Source of the DNA: Phyto melanocephala
Taxonomy: Eukaryota; Arthropoda; Insecta; Diptera; Rhinophoridae
Assembly: GCA_941918925.1 (NCBI GenBank)
Contig: OW799233.1
Location: forward strand, 70,256,578-70,320,577
Reading direction: 5' to 3'
Length of the DNA stretch: 64,000 bases
The notes below the pieces were generated by a model, which was given only the letters and a program-made list of their open reading frames with translations, did no database searches and was not told where the DNA came from. This document shows positions 32,234 through 43,690 of the stretch, one piece after another (position 1 is the stretch's first letter; the number at the start of each line of letters is the position of its first letter). A program made the position numbers and the translations under genes.

Positions 32234-35200
32234 TAAAAACAAGTAAGAGCGCTATATTCGGCCGTGCCGAATCTTATATACCCTTCACAACGTGTAGTCA
32301 TGCAATAACAGTAGTTTGTATCACCATTCATCCCATTTGAAATACGTACATACATATAAAAACAGCCCATTGTAAATTTATAAATTCACGTATGTATGTT
32401 AAAAAAAAAATTTAAAAAAATAATTAAAATATATATAATAAATATAAAACAAAAAAAAAAAAAAAAAAAAAAAACTTTTAAAAAAATAATAAAAATATAA
32501 ATAATAATATTTATTTGGTTGTTGGGTTTAAGCTAGTTTATATGCATTTCACTGGTGCTTATGCCAGATCATCAGTAAACCTTTACCCAAATTCTTGAAA
32601 AAGTTTAAAATGTTATAAGTTATATTTTCAAATTCTCATTAACAAAATGAGAATTCAAAAATAAAACAAAAAACTATAAAAAACTTTTTCAAAAACCCAA
32701 CCAACAATTTTTCAATTTTAATTTATTTTATTTTTCTAATCCCCTCTGCATTTGGCTAACCGTTGGTTAACACTAAATGCCTAGAGGGACAACCAAAATA
32801 TACCAAATAAATATTATTGGAAAATTAAGGGAGCATATCCCGAATAATTTAGTAAATATAATATAAATAATATATTAAATAAAAAATAAAAAAATAATTT
32901 TTATAAAAAAAGTGATCTTAAGCTCGAATAAATAAAAACAATATATTAATATAAAAAGATCGAAGAAATTTACATAATATTTAAAAAATAAAAAAAAAAT
33001 ATTAAAAAAAAATGTAAAAAAAATTTTTTTTGGCTCAGCTGGGATTCGATGCCACGTTTTCTCTAACCAGTATACACGTTTGTATGTATGTATGTAGTTG
33101 TTATACCCTTCACCTGTGGTGCACAAGGGTATATATAGCTTTGTCATTCCGTTTGTAATTTCTACAATTTTCATTTCCGACCCCATAAAGTATATATTTT
33201 CTGAAAGCTTATGAATAGAGGAGTCGATTAAGCCCTGACCGTCTGTCCGTCTGTCCGTGTGTTGGTTGAAATCAACTTTTAGAAGCAACTATATGTTCCT
33301 CAGATCTGTATACGGTATCAATCTCTTGGAAATATCCAGGAATGAATCGCTATTGAAATTCAGCATAATCGCCCCATAACTTTCTGAGATATGAGCAAAA
33401 AACCACGACCACCTCGTGGTTTTCTAAAAAAATTTTTTTAAAAAATTTAAAAAAAATATAAAAAACAAGTAAGAGTGCTATATTCGGCCATGCCGAATCT
33501 TATATACCCTTCACAACGTGTAGTCATGCAATAACAGTTGCTTGTATCACCATTCATCCCATATGAAATACGTACACGCATGTACGTTAAAAAAAAACAA
33601 AAAAAAAAAAAATTAAAAAAAAATTTTAAAAAAAATTTAAAAAAAAATTTAAAAAAAATATTAAAAAAAAAATTATTATATATATAATATACATATATAA
33701 AACAAAAAAAAATAAAAAAAAAAATAAAAAAAAAAATAAAAAAAAATTAAAAAAAAAATAATAAAAATATAAAAAATATATTAAATAAAAAACAAAAAAA
33801 AAATAAAAAAAAAATTAAAAAAAAAATCTTTTTGGCTCAGTTGGGATTCGATGCCACGTTTTCTCTAACCAGTATACACGTTTGTATGTATGTATGTTGT
33901 TGTTATACCCTTCACCTGTGGTGCACAAGGGTATATATAGCTTTGTCATTCCGTTTGTAATTTCTACAATTTTCATTTCCGACCCCATAAAGTATATATT
34001 TTCTGAAAGCTTATGAATAGAGGAGTCGATTAAGCCCTGACCGTCTGTCCGTCTGTCCGTCTATCCGTCTGCCCGTCTGTCCGTGTGTTGGTTGAAATCA
34101 ACTTTTAGAAGCAACTATATGTTCCTCAGATCTGTATATGGTATCAATCTCTTGGAAATATCCAGGAATGAATCGCTATTGAAATTCAGCACAATCGCCC
34201 CATAACTTTCTGAGATATGAGCAAAAAACCACGACCACCTCGTTTTTTTTCACAATTACAACAACAACATACATACATACATACATGTAAAAAACATACC
34301 AAACAAAAAAAAATTAAAAAAAAAAATATATTAAAAATAAGAAAAAAATAATAAAAAAAACTAAAAAAAAAAAATTTTTAAAAAATTAAAAAAAAAATTT
34401 TAAAAAATTTTTTAAAAATTTTTCTAAAAAAATTTTTTAAAAAAATTTAAAAAAAATTTAAAAAAAATATAAAAAAAATAATAAAATATAAATAATATAT
34501 TAAATAAAATAAAATAAAATTTTTTTGGCTCAGCTGGGATTCGATGCCACATTTATTCTAACGTGTACGTATGCACGTATTTTATATGGGATGAATGGTG
34601 ATACAAACAATTGTTATTGCATGACTACACGTTGTGAAGGGTATATAAGATTCGGCACGGCCGAATATAGCACTGTTACTTGTTGTTATGTTGTTTTTGT
34701 GAAAAAAAATCGAGGTGGTCGTGGATTTTTGCTCATATCTCAGTTGTTTATTTACCGATGTTTCTGATTTTCAATAGCGATCTACTCCCGAATATTTCTG
34801 ATATTTTAATACCTTACCCGGGTCCAACCTATGTCGGGGGGCTTCAAAAAGTTGATTTCAACATACACACGGACAGACGGTCAGACGGACAGACTGACAG
34901 GGCTTAATCGACTCCCCTATTCATAAGCTTTCAGAAAATATATACTTTATGGGGTCGGAAATGAAAATTGTAGAAATTTCACACGGAATGACAAACCTAT
35001 ATATACCCTTTTTCACTGTGTGAAGGGTATAAAAATAATAAAATATACATAATATATTGAATAAAATAAAATAAATTTTTTTTTTGGCTCAGCTGGGATT
35101 CGATGCCACATATATTCTAACCAGTATATACATATGCACGTATTTTATATGGGATGAATGGTGATACAAACAATTGTTATAGCATGACTACACGTTGTGA

Positions 35201-35577
35201 AGGGTATATAAGATTCGGCACGGCCGAATATAGCACTGTTACTTGTTGTTATGTTGTTTTTGTGAAAAAAAAATCGAGGTGGTCGTGGGTTTTTGCTCAT
35301 ATCTCAGTTGTTTATGTCCCGATGTTTCTGATTTTCAATACCGTTCTACTCCCGAATATTTCTGATATTTTAATACCTCACCCGGGTCCAAGCGATGTCG
35401 GGGGTCTTCAAAAAGTTGATTTCAACATACACACGGACAGACTGACAGAGCTTAATCGACTCCCCTATTCATAAGCTTTCAGAAAATATATACTTTATGG
35501 GGTCGGAAATGAAAATTGTAGAAATTTCACACGGAATGACAAACCTATATATACCCTTTTTCACTGTGTGAAGGGTA
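32234..35577. repeat. Cluster of Helentron-like A, B and C blocks
   Basis: A blocks (AACAAGTAAGAGCGCTATAT to ...CACGTATGTATGTT): + at 32234-32400 and 33464-33590; reversed inside B at about 34572-34690 and 35118-35246. B blocks (GGCTCAGCTGGGATTCGATG to ...GTGTGAAGGGTATAA): starts at about 33030 and 33835, and 34530-35032 and 35086-35577, each of the last two split by a reversed A. C blocks, reversed, start CCCTTCACCTGTGGTGCACA at about 33104 and 33908 and end at ACCACGACCACCTCGT. A-rich spacers join them. Non-coding; recurrent short ORFs are by-products of the repeat. Confidence 0.75.
32504..32816. mobile_element. MITE-like insertion with AATAATATTTATTTGGT ends
   Basis: AATAATATTTATTTGGT (32504-32520) is inverted at 32800-32816. 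A second internal pair, GTTGTTGGGTTT and AAACCCAACCAAC, lies at 32519 and about 32692. It sits in the A-rich spacer of a Helentron-like block. No coding content. Confidence 0.5.
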
Positions 35578-36158
35578 TAAAAAAGTCTTGCTTGTTTCGA
35601 ATGTAAACTTAATCTGTTTATTAAGTGGAATTGTACTGGGATTTATACATGTTTCTTATATTCTTGGGTCATTTTATAGTTTGTTCTTTGTTTCAATGTA
35701 TGAATAATATAATTTTATGAGTACCTGAAATATGTTATAAATACATTTCCAAGAAGTGATAAAAAGAATGTTGTTGTTAGTCTGTCTTGAGTGGGCAAAA
35801 CCATATAATTTTATCAGTAAACATGAAATGTGTTTAAATACATTTCCAAAAATTGATAAAAACAATATTGTTGTTATGCGCGTCGAATTGATCATTTCGG
35901 TGCAGTGCGTACTGATAAATTATTCGTTTAGAAAATAAGTGTTTTGGTACAGTTCTACTCAAAGGGTAATCTGTATGTGAATAAAATTTTTGCTTTCCTT
36001 TATATTTATGTTAAATTCTATTATATACATATATATATATATATATGTACATCTTTTTTTGTTTGTTTATATATTATGACTAATTCAAATAATAAATAAA
36101 AATAAATAAATAAATTATTTAAAAAATAAAAAAAAACAAATTTTTATTTGTTTCTTAC
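35578..36158 (-). other. Probable intron of the sidestep-like gene
   Basis: AT-rich, with a partial direct repeat (CATATAATTTTAT...ACATTTCCAA) at about 35700-35860. No transposon recognised. It lies downstream of the exon's splice donor on the minus strand. Confidence 0.4.
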
Positions 36159-36367
36159 CTATAACTGAAAGAGTAATTTTGCTATTGCGAGTTTGTGCTT
36201 TTAAAAAATCAACTCTGCATCTGTACGTTCCAGAGTCCGCAAATTTTGTGTTTTGAATAGAAAGTGTTCCTGGTTCTTTATCAAATATAAAATACGCTCG
36301 CTCCCCAAAAACACTTTCGTCGGACCATCTTTTAACAGCTTTTGTATAACCTTCTCGGATATCAACA
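36159..36367 (-). CDS. Exon of a sidestep-like immunoglobulin superfamily gene
   Basis: On the minus strand a 209-nt exon is bounded by an acceptor TTTTTTAATTTCAG and a donor ATAG|GTAAGAAA. It reads VDIREGYTKAVKRWSDESVF, GERAYFIFDKEPGTLSIQNT, then KFADSGTYRCRVDFLKAQTR and NSKITLSVI. DSGTYRC is the F-strand motif of a V-type Ig domain, and YRCRVDF..A.TRN....L.VI is characteristic of the sidestep family of axon-guidance cell-surface proteins in insects, which bind Beat-family receptors. Codon phases at both ends leave one base, as is usual for Ig-domain exons. Other exons must lie outside the window. This is the only host gene segment I can support. Confidence 0.8.
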
Positions 36368-36751
36368 CTGAAATTAAAAAATATATTTTAGTAATTGCAT
36401 TATAGCACTATTTATAGGAAAGGCTCCAATAAAATATTTACAATATTTTGTTTTTATAAAAGGTTGTGGGGTCTTGAATGAATTTGAAATTGTTATGTAG
36501 GTTTCCAAAAATTTGATTAGTAAATTGAATGGTTTTAAAATATTGTTTAAAATATTTTAATTTTATTTCGATCTTGTATTATAAAAGAAAATTTTATTTA
36601 AACAATAAAAAAAGGAATTAAAAAATATAAGAGAAGAACCGTTTTGTTATTTTTTTTAAGAAAAAGCGAATTTTGCTGAGAAGAAATAAAGTAGGAAAAT
36701 AAAAGGGAAAGGAAAAATATTTGATTAGCAGGGAAAATTGTTAGTTGAAGG
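36368..36751 (-). other. Probable intron of the sidestep-like gene
   Basis: AT-rich with no repeat or ORF recognised; ends in the 8-bp target duplication GTTGAAGG (36744-36751) of the following hAT element. Confidence 0.4.
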
Positions 36752-37549
36752 TAGGGTTGCCATCCGTCCTCTTTTCCCCGGACACCGTCCTCTTTTTAAG
36801 GGCATCCGGGGCAGTCCTACTACTTTTTTAGCAAATGTCCGGGGTTGTCCGGCTTTTTGCACCTTCTTTTAAGTTTTTTTCTTACATTTAAACTTTAAAT
36901 CACAGGTCACAAAATGTATAAAAAAAGGATTTAGGTGCTCGTACAATTAGTTTTGAAAAAGTAAAATTTTAAAACTTCTCTTTGTACAAAATTAAATTTA
37001 TTTTCCTTAATTGTCGCTATTTATCGAAGTGACCTATTTTAACTTTAACTTAACTTTTAACTTTATTTTAAAAAAGTTTGGCAAAGGGGTCTGCTTGTCA
37101 GCTGTGTGTTTTTCATAAAGTTTGTTTTCCAGATATAGAAGAAAGTCTTAAACAACTTATAGTAAGTAAAAAATATGATATGGATTGCCTAGAGTTTTAC
37201 AAATATTTGAAGAGATGCGATGGTAATATATTGGCTCAAATTGGAAGTGTTGAAAAATATATGTAAAATTTTTAAAAGTGTACATTCCCGATAATGAATG
37301 CAATGAATTTTTGTTTTTTTTTTTTTGGTTTTTTGTTTTTATTTTCAACCATTAAATCAGAATGATATGTTCAGTTTGTATTTTTGTAAATAAAGTTTTT
37401 TCGTAAAAACAAATTTTGTTTTTGTATTTTAAATGGCGTCGTAAATTTGATCAAATTTAATTTTTTTTTAAATGTGTCCTCTTTTTTTGGGCAAATGTCC
37501 TACATTTGTTATGCTGGCGTCCTCTTTTTAAATAGCAATGGCAACCCTA
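36752..37549. mobile_element. hAT-type non-autonomous element
   Basis: Ends TAGGGTTGCCA and TGGCAACCCTA, flanked by the 8-bp duplication GTTGAAGG (36744-36751 and 37550-37557). Subterminal repeats contain GTCCTCTTTTT in both arms. A 62-aa ORF (37078-37266, MAKGSACQLCVFHKVCF...) matches no domain I recognise and may be a transposase fragment. Length 798 bp. Confidence 0.88.
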
Positions 37550-37627
37550 GTTGAAGGTAAGAGGTGAATTTCTTTTGTTAACGACATATGTATAAATTAA
37601 GAAAAAGGATATATATACATACATGTA

Positions 37628-37993
37628 TGTGACAGCGCATAGAGAAATGGACCTAAGGCTAAAAAAAACAATTTTCATTTTTTTTTGATGTGGACAACAT
37701 CTGAACATCGAATGAGACCGATCCCATGCCCCAAAAGTGTTCCCTCCCAGATATATGCGCGTTTAATAAAAGTGAAGTCGAATACAAAGGGACCTAACCG
37801 TAAAATTTATTTATTTATTTTTTTTTCCCCCTTATTAAATTAACAAAATAACTTGATTTTACGAAACTACCAAAAAATTTTTTTTTCCTTATGAACAATT
37901 TAAAAAAATAGAAAAATCATTTAATCTTTAAAATGACTCTACTAAACAAAGCCTGTTTTTACCCTTAGGTCCCTTTCTCTATGCGCTGTCACA
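37628..37993. mobile_element. MITE with TGTGACAGCGCAT ends, copy 2
   Basis: Same family as 9406-9740; flanked by TA (37626-37627, 37994-37995). Shares the internal blocks CGAATGAGACCGATCCC and CCCCAAAAGTGTTCCCTCCC with copy 1. Confidence 0.85.
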
Positions 37994-37996
37994 TAT

Positions 37997-38072
37997 CGTC
38001 GTTCGTAAATTATTGTGTTCTATGTAACACATAAAACCTATACATATAGAACACAATAGTTTGCGAACGACG
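37997..38072. repeat. 76-nt near-perfect hairpin
   Basis: CGTCGTTCG.AAA.TATTGTGT on the left pairs with the arm ending ACTTTGCGAACGACG-like sequence at 38044-38072. The two differences become G-U pairs in RNA, and one small bulge lies near the loop. It abuts the MITE. Could be a tiny foldback element or a pre-miRNA-like hairpin. Confidence 0.6.
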
Positions 38073-38461
38073 TTATGTATTTACATAAAATAGACAGAAA
38101 TACATATTTGCATACATCTTTTTCACTTTCATTCATACAAACATAAATACATACATACATACATAAATTCATACATACTTATATTTATACGAGAAATTTT
38201 TTTTACGAATTTAAAAAAATTTGATTGTATGAGAATTTAAACCTCGTTTTTGCAAAGAAATTCAAAACCTATTTCAACGTGACATCAGGCCTGCTGTCAT
38301 CGTTGGATAAATTTTGGTGATTTTTGTTTCATACTAATTTGATTTTTTTTGTGAATAAGTTTTTTTTTAAGTTCTCTTTTTTTATCAAATTTTAAATTGA
38401 AATTTTGTAATATTTTAAAATTAAAATGTTATTAACATAAGGTTTTAAAATTTTATTATAC
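38073..38461. other. Microsatellite and AT-rich sequence
   Basis: CATA-type microsatellite at about 38140-38180, then AT-rich DNA up to the target duplication ATAC (38458-38461). No gene seen. Confidence 0.4.
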
Positions 38462-38989
38462 TGTTACAGATTTATTTTTAAGTAGCTTAATTTACATTAT
38501 AATTTATTTTAGTTGTAGTAGTTTAAGTTACTGTAGTTTTATTTGTATTAGTTTATTTCGTTGCTTGTTCGAAAATGATGTTTGTTATTATGTGTAGCAT
38601 ACTTTTAGGCACATCTATTATTCGTGCATATTACTTAACGTTTTAATTTAAATGTAACGGTTTTCGAATGTACTAGAATGTACATACGAGAACTTTGTCG
38701 AATAATACCGAACACCACTATGTTACTATAAATAGCCGAACAACACAGCTAACATAATCAGTATTACAATAGAGCTTGTAAAGTGTGTATCAAAGTGAGT
38801 TTGATAATTAAAGTGTGTAACCATAAGTGTAATAAGTAAAGTGATATAAAAACAATATCTGAGTGTATTTTAATAAATAAAGTGCTCTTAATTTTATAAC
38901 TAATTTCAACTGTTTTTGATCGCAATAAAAGAACTCAAAGTATATTTAAACGAAATAATCCAACGTTTATAAAAGGTATAAACGTAACA
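38462..38989 (+). repeat. Solo LTR of the 19672 gypsy family
   Basis: 528 bp starting TGTTACAGA and ending CGTAACA, flanked by ATAC (38458-38461, 38990-38993). It has TATAAATA at 38727-38734. It is clearly more diverged than the two LTRs of the complete copy, so it is older. It arose by LTR-LTR recombination. Confidence 0.95.
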
Positions 38990-39854
38990 ATACTAACATT
39001 AAAATAAATAAATATGTTTGTACATAACATCTCACTATCACATTACATCACCAAACTAACAACACTATTAATATAATGCTATTTTTTTTAATATTTGTTT
39101 AAAAAAATTTTGCATTAAAAAAAAGAAGGTTATTTTAAATTTTTAATTGTTTAATAAATGTTGTTTAACTTTAATATTTTTAACATGTCTTACTTAATTT
39201 TCTTTTATTCTACCATTAGTTACTAAGTTATAGTTAGTGAATAATTTTAGGGATATTTTAATAACAAATTATTTTAAAATTGTATGGTTGGGAGGGTATT
39301 AGAATAAGAGGAAATGACACCATCTTCTGTTTGCCTTAACTTTAATTTTTTTATTTCTTTTATTTTTTATTTATAATCTTGTTAATTTTTATTGTACATT
39401 AATTTTTATTTTTGCTAGTTAGCATTAAAGTTTAGCTACCTTTTTAAATTTTATTTAACGATTCTTAGCCTATCTTTTAGCGAGACAAGAACACTACCCC
39501 AAACACTGAGCACAGTCGGAAGAATAGGTAGCAATAGTCTCATGAGAATTAGGGCAAACCAGTTTGGATCGTTACAATGTGCGATTCAGAACTTTTTCCA
39601 AACGAACAAGCATTAACAAAACTTCGGGAATTTGAAAATATTTTACTTGAAAAGGTTTTTGTATATACGAGAAGTTCATAAACATAACGTTAGAATGAAA
39701 ATATAAATAACTCATCTGTTCAAGGCAATTTTTTAACTATACAATTAGTCTTTGGAACAAATTACTGACACATACTCAAACACTTAACAACACTTCGTAT
39801 TTTAAAAAGGAATTATTGTACTATCTAAAAACTGATTAATGCCACATGTACATA
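38990..39854. other. AT-rich, one possible small exon
   Basis: Mostly non-coding. ATG at 39578 opens a short, coding-like frame (MCDSELFPNEQALTKLREFE..) of about 35 codons. I could not link it to a family or to good splice sites, so it is only a note. Confidence 0.25.
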
Positions 39855-40770
39855 CCCAGCCTGCAAAATTGTCCGACATCTGTCAGATGTCTGTAAGAAA
39901 TGTCGACAAACAAGTAAGAATTCTATACGAATTCTGTCAGACTTCTGACCGCCAAACATATGAAGTGGTTGACACGAATTCTGACAGACATGTCGTGGGA
40001 AACTCTGAGTTTTTTACCGACGTGTCTGACAGAAATCTGAAAGAAAAAGCAGGGAATTTCGGATTTATTATACGACATTCGTATGGATTTCTGACAGATT
40101 TCTGAAAGTTTGTCGGATTTTTGTCTGAAATATTTAATAAAATAAAACTCAGTTTTATGTTATATTTTTTTATTCATTTAATTTATAACTTAATTACATA
40201 TATTCATATACATTGTTTATATGCCACATATAATAGTTAAAACAATTATTTTAAATATTTTAAGCTAACTTCAAAAACCAAATACGCATCTTTATGAACA
40301 TTTTGTCGAAAAGCCTGACCTGACACTCTTTTTATATACATATATTGTTTATTAATCACAAAACAATCACTTTCTATAATTCTTTTAAACTTTTTTAACA
40401 CACCAATAAATTAAATTTTTTAATATCACCTATTTTGTTGCACTTTATGACTTAAATAAACAATTTGTAAAACAAACAAAATCAAAATTACAAAATTGGT
40501 AAAGGCAAAAAATTGCGTTTTAATTTGTAAAGAAAAAAAAAACAACTTAGAAATTTCTGTACGAAATCTATCAGACATGTCGGTAAACAAAAAATAATAA
40601 AATCCCTTCGACATGTCGGTACAAAATCAGTCAGAAATCTATCAGACGTGTCGTACATTAAATTTCCCAGACATGTCTTACAGAAATCTGTACGAAATGT
40701 CCGTAAAATAAGTCAGATATTTGTAAGACTTGTCTGATTCAGACATTGTCGTACTTTTGTGCAGGCTGGG
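39855..40770. mobile_element. MITE with CCCAGCCTGCA ends and dense GTCAGA motifs
   Basis: Ends CCCAGCCTGCA and TGCAGGCTGGG, flanked by TA on both sides (39853-39854, 40771-40772). Both 200-250-bp arms are packed with variants of GACATGTC, TCTGACAG and GTCAGAAATC in inverted order, giving a foldback structure. The 88-aa ORF inside the left arm is a by-product of these repeats. No transposase. Confidence 0.8.
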
Positions 40771-41429
40771 TATTTATTACTTATTTATATTTGTAGTAGT
40801 AATTGATGATGTAACTGAATTTCATTAACCAAATTTATTTTTCTCTGTACTACCTAAAAATTTAAATAGCAATTACTGCTTATTTAATTATAGTATAGTT
40901 TTGTATTGTTTTTAATTGTAAATAAATTTTTGTTATTTGTAACCTGATAATTAACTTACTATCACTCTAATTTATAAGATTAATTTCTTGTTGTGATGGT
41001 TATTAAAAAAAAAAATAAAGCTAATAATAATAAAAGTGTACAGAACTTAAAAAACCAAAATAATAAGCATTTAAAAATTTATTTATCCCCTTATTGGAAT
41101 TTTTTGCATACAAATTATTCTCTATAGTTATATGATAAAAAAATATATAAGTATATCTGCCATTTTGTTTCGGAGGCAATGTCAAATTTATATATACAAA
41201 TAGTTAAATTTTTACATAGTTACATATTATGAAACTACATTAATCAAAAGTTACAAGGAAAAAATTTATAGCCAATATATTTGACCCTTTATCCGCCATT
41301 TTATTTCTGACGCCATTAATCTGTCTTTTGGCTTAAATCTAGAGATGATGGCACTATCAGTTATGCTCGCGAACAAAAGCTTCCTCATCACGTTCATGAA
41401 ATGCAATATATAAACAAGTAAGAGCGCTA
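40771..41429. other. AT-rich sequence, nothing recognised
   Basis: Near 41415 there is a 17-bp piece identical to the start of the Helentron-like A block (AACAAGTAAGAGCGCT), then unrelated sequence begins. Confidence 0.3.
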
Positions 41430-42491
41430 CGCAAATCCTAATAGGAGAGTTGCATTTTTTATTTGGGGATTAGAAACAACAAAATGGCTCCATACTTTTG
41501 CATACAAGTGAACTAATTTTCGAAGCACTTTTTCCATTCCATACCGCATCATACTTAACCCTTTCGACCCGACATTCGAATAGCAATGCTAAAATTAAAT
41601 TTTTGATATCAGCAGGTTATTTAAGCAATATATAACTTGTTGGTATTTAAAAGAAAAAATTGGAAAACTATTATGTACATTATTTTTTTGAGTGAATGCA
41701 TTATTTTAAAGTGGTATATAGCTTTTTGTTTTTATTGCTGTGCTGTGTAGTGTACAGAAAAAATACGATCATATTTAAGTGAATGCAATATTTTTTTTAT
41801 CATGTTTTTCTCAATCTCATTTACTTTCTTCATATGGTGTGTGCTGTGTGGTGAATTGTGTCAAAGTATTAAGCTTAATTCACTGTTATTTAAAGCATTC
41901 ATGAAGTAATGCAGGTCTCTAATACGAATGGTACATATCGATGCCTTACTTCCTCAACCTCGTAACTTAAAAAATACGGTTTGACTTTTTCATATCAAAC
42001 GATTGTTTAAGCTTTAACTAGTATATTATTACCAGGGAATGACAACGATTACAACTTCGGATATACATTGGGTATTATTAGCAAAACATGTATAAGTGCG
42101 TACGGTTACAGCTAAAAAAATTACTCTATCCGTACATACTCGTTTGATGTTCGGCATAAGTATATACAAGTAACCGAAATCTAAGTATTTTTCGCATAAA
42201 TACTCTATATTGTACACAGTACAACAAATTGGACTTAAGTACTTAAGTGTTATCGATTATCCGTAAAAAAAAGCGAGTAAAATGAGTAACCGTTTTTACA
42301 ATTCAAGCGAGAGCATCAAGTAGAAATTTTGCATGCGTTTTGATTTAGTAAAAATGCACTTGCTTGGGTTATGAAAACAGCACAACCATTATAGTACAAA
42401 CGCACACATACATAAATATTATTGTTAAACATCTATTTGTTGTTTTTTATGATCGTTTGTGTGTATACGGCTTAGCAGCCGTAGTTGCTAG

Positions 42492-43181
42492 CAGGGATGC
42501 CAAAAACTTCCATTTTTGCACATAATTTTTCTAAATACTAACATTTATATTTAAAAAATAAAAACAATAATCAAATGGTAGTAAATGAACATAATTTACC
42601 AATAAATATATTAAATAATTTTTTTTTATATATAGTAATTTATATATATTATTTAATTAGTATTTGAAAATATCCAAAATACAGTTTTGTTTACATCAAT
42701 ATTTAAAGAAAAGTGTTACTAAGTCAAAGTATATGCCACTACTTTGGTAATTTATTCGAATCATAATTAATTTCCTATATAAGTATTGATATAATTGGAA
42801 TATATGTCCTGACTTAACTTTTATTTAGAATATATGGCTTAAGATATCAAAATTGAAGGCATTTCTACATATTTCCTTACAGCGTTTGTTTTCTTTATTT
42901 TGTAAAATATTTTCATTGACATTAAAAGTTATCTACTATAAATTCATGTTTCAAGTTTATATGATAAACTATTTAACATGTAACTTTTATAAAAAAATAA
43001 GACGCTTAAATGGAAATATGATTTTTAATTAAAATGTTTATTGGCGAATTATTTGAACTTTGTGTTTTACCACTAAAAATATTGTTCTACAAAAACTTAA
43101 ACATAACAAAGCAAACAAATTCACAAAATTAAAAAAATTTATACCATAAAAATATCGAGTTTAATTAAACTGGCATCCCTG
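42492..43181. mobile_element. hAT-type MITE, innermost of the nest
   Basis: CAGGGATGCCA and TGGCATCCCTG ends with an exact 8-bp duplication GTTGCTAG (42484-42491, 43182-43189). 690 bp, AT-rich, no ORF. Confidence 0.92.
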
Positions 43182-43624
43182 GTTGCTAGATGAATTATGG
43201 ACAGAGACATTTTTTTATGATTTTTAATTTAGGGGTTGATGAAACAACGACATGCGTTATTTTTTTAGCAATGCCCAGCGAGCATGTGGGATTTATTTTA
43301 AATTTATAAAAAAGAAAAAAATCTTATATTAAGATATATTTATTAGTTTTAACAGATATATTTGTTGTTTATTGTTTTTCTTATTAACTTTTTTTAGATA
43401 TTTTAAGTCCATCAAGAAAAAATTATATGGTTTTTGTTTGTTTTCCTTATTAATTTTCCAAAAAACCAAAACAGAATATCGTTTTTTTCTGCGGGAAAAT
43501 AATAATCAGATAATAGCATTATGTTTATTTACTTATAAATAACTATTTAGTGGTTGATTAAAACCTTTTAAAATTGATTTGTCTCGTTATACAGCTTAAA
43601 ATATTAGCTTATAATGTATATCAC

Positions 43625-43690
43625 GGCATAATACTTATAAGTATTTTGCCAATACTTATAAGTATTTTGCCAATACTTATAAGTAATTTG
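43625..43690. repeat. 20-bp tandem repeat, three copies
   Basis: Copies of AATACTTATAAGTATTTTGC, each internally palindromic (ATACTTATAAGTAT). Confidence 0.75.

Noticed and set aside
33581..33835. Long A-rich runs as LINE or SINE poly(A) tails
   Set aside because: They sit between A and B blocks in every copy rather than after RT coding sequence, and have no target duplication of LINE type.
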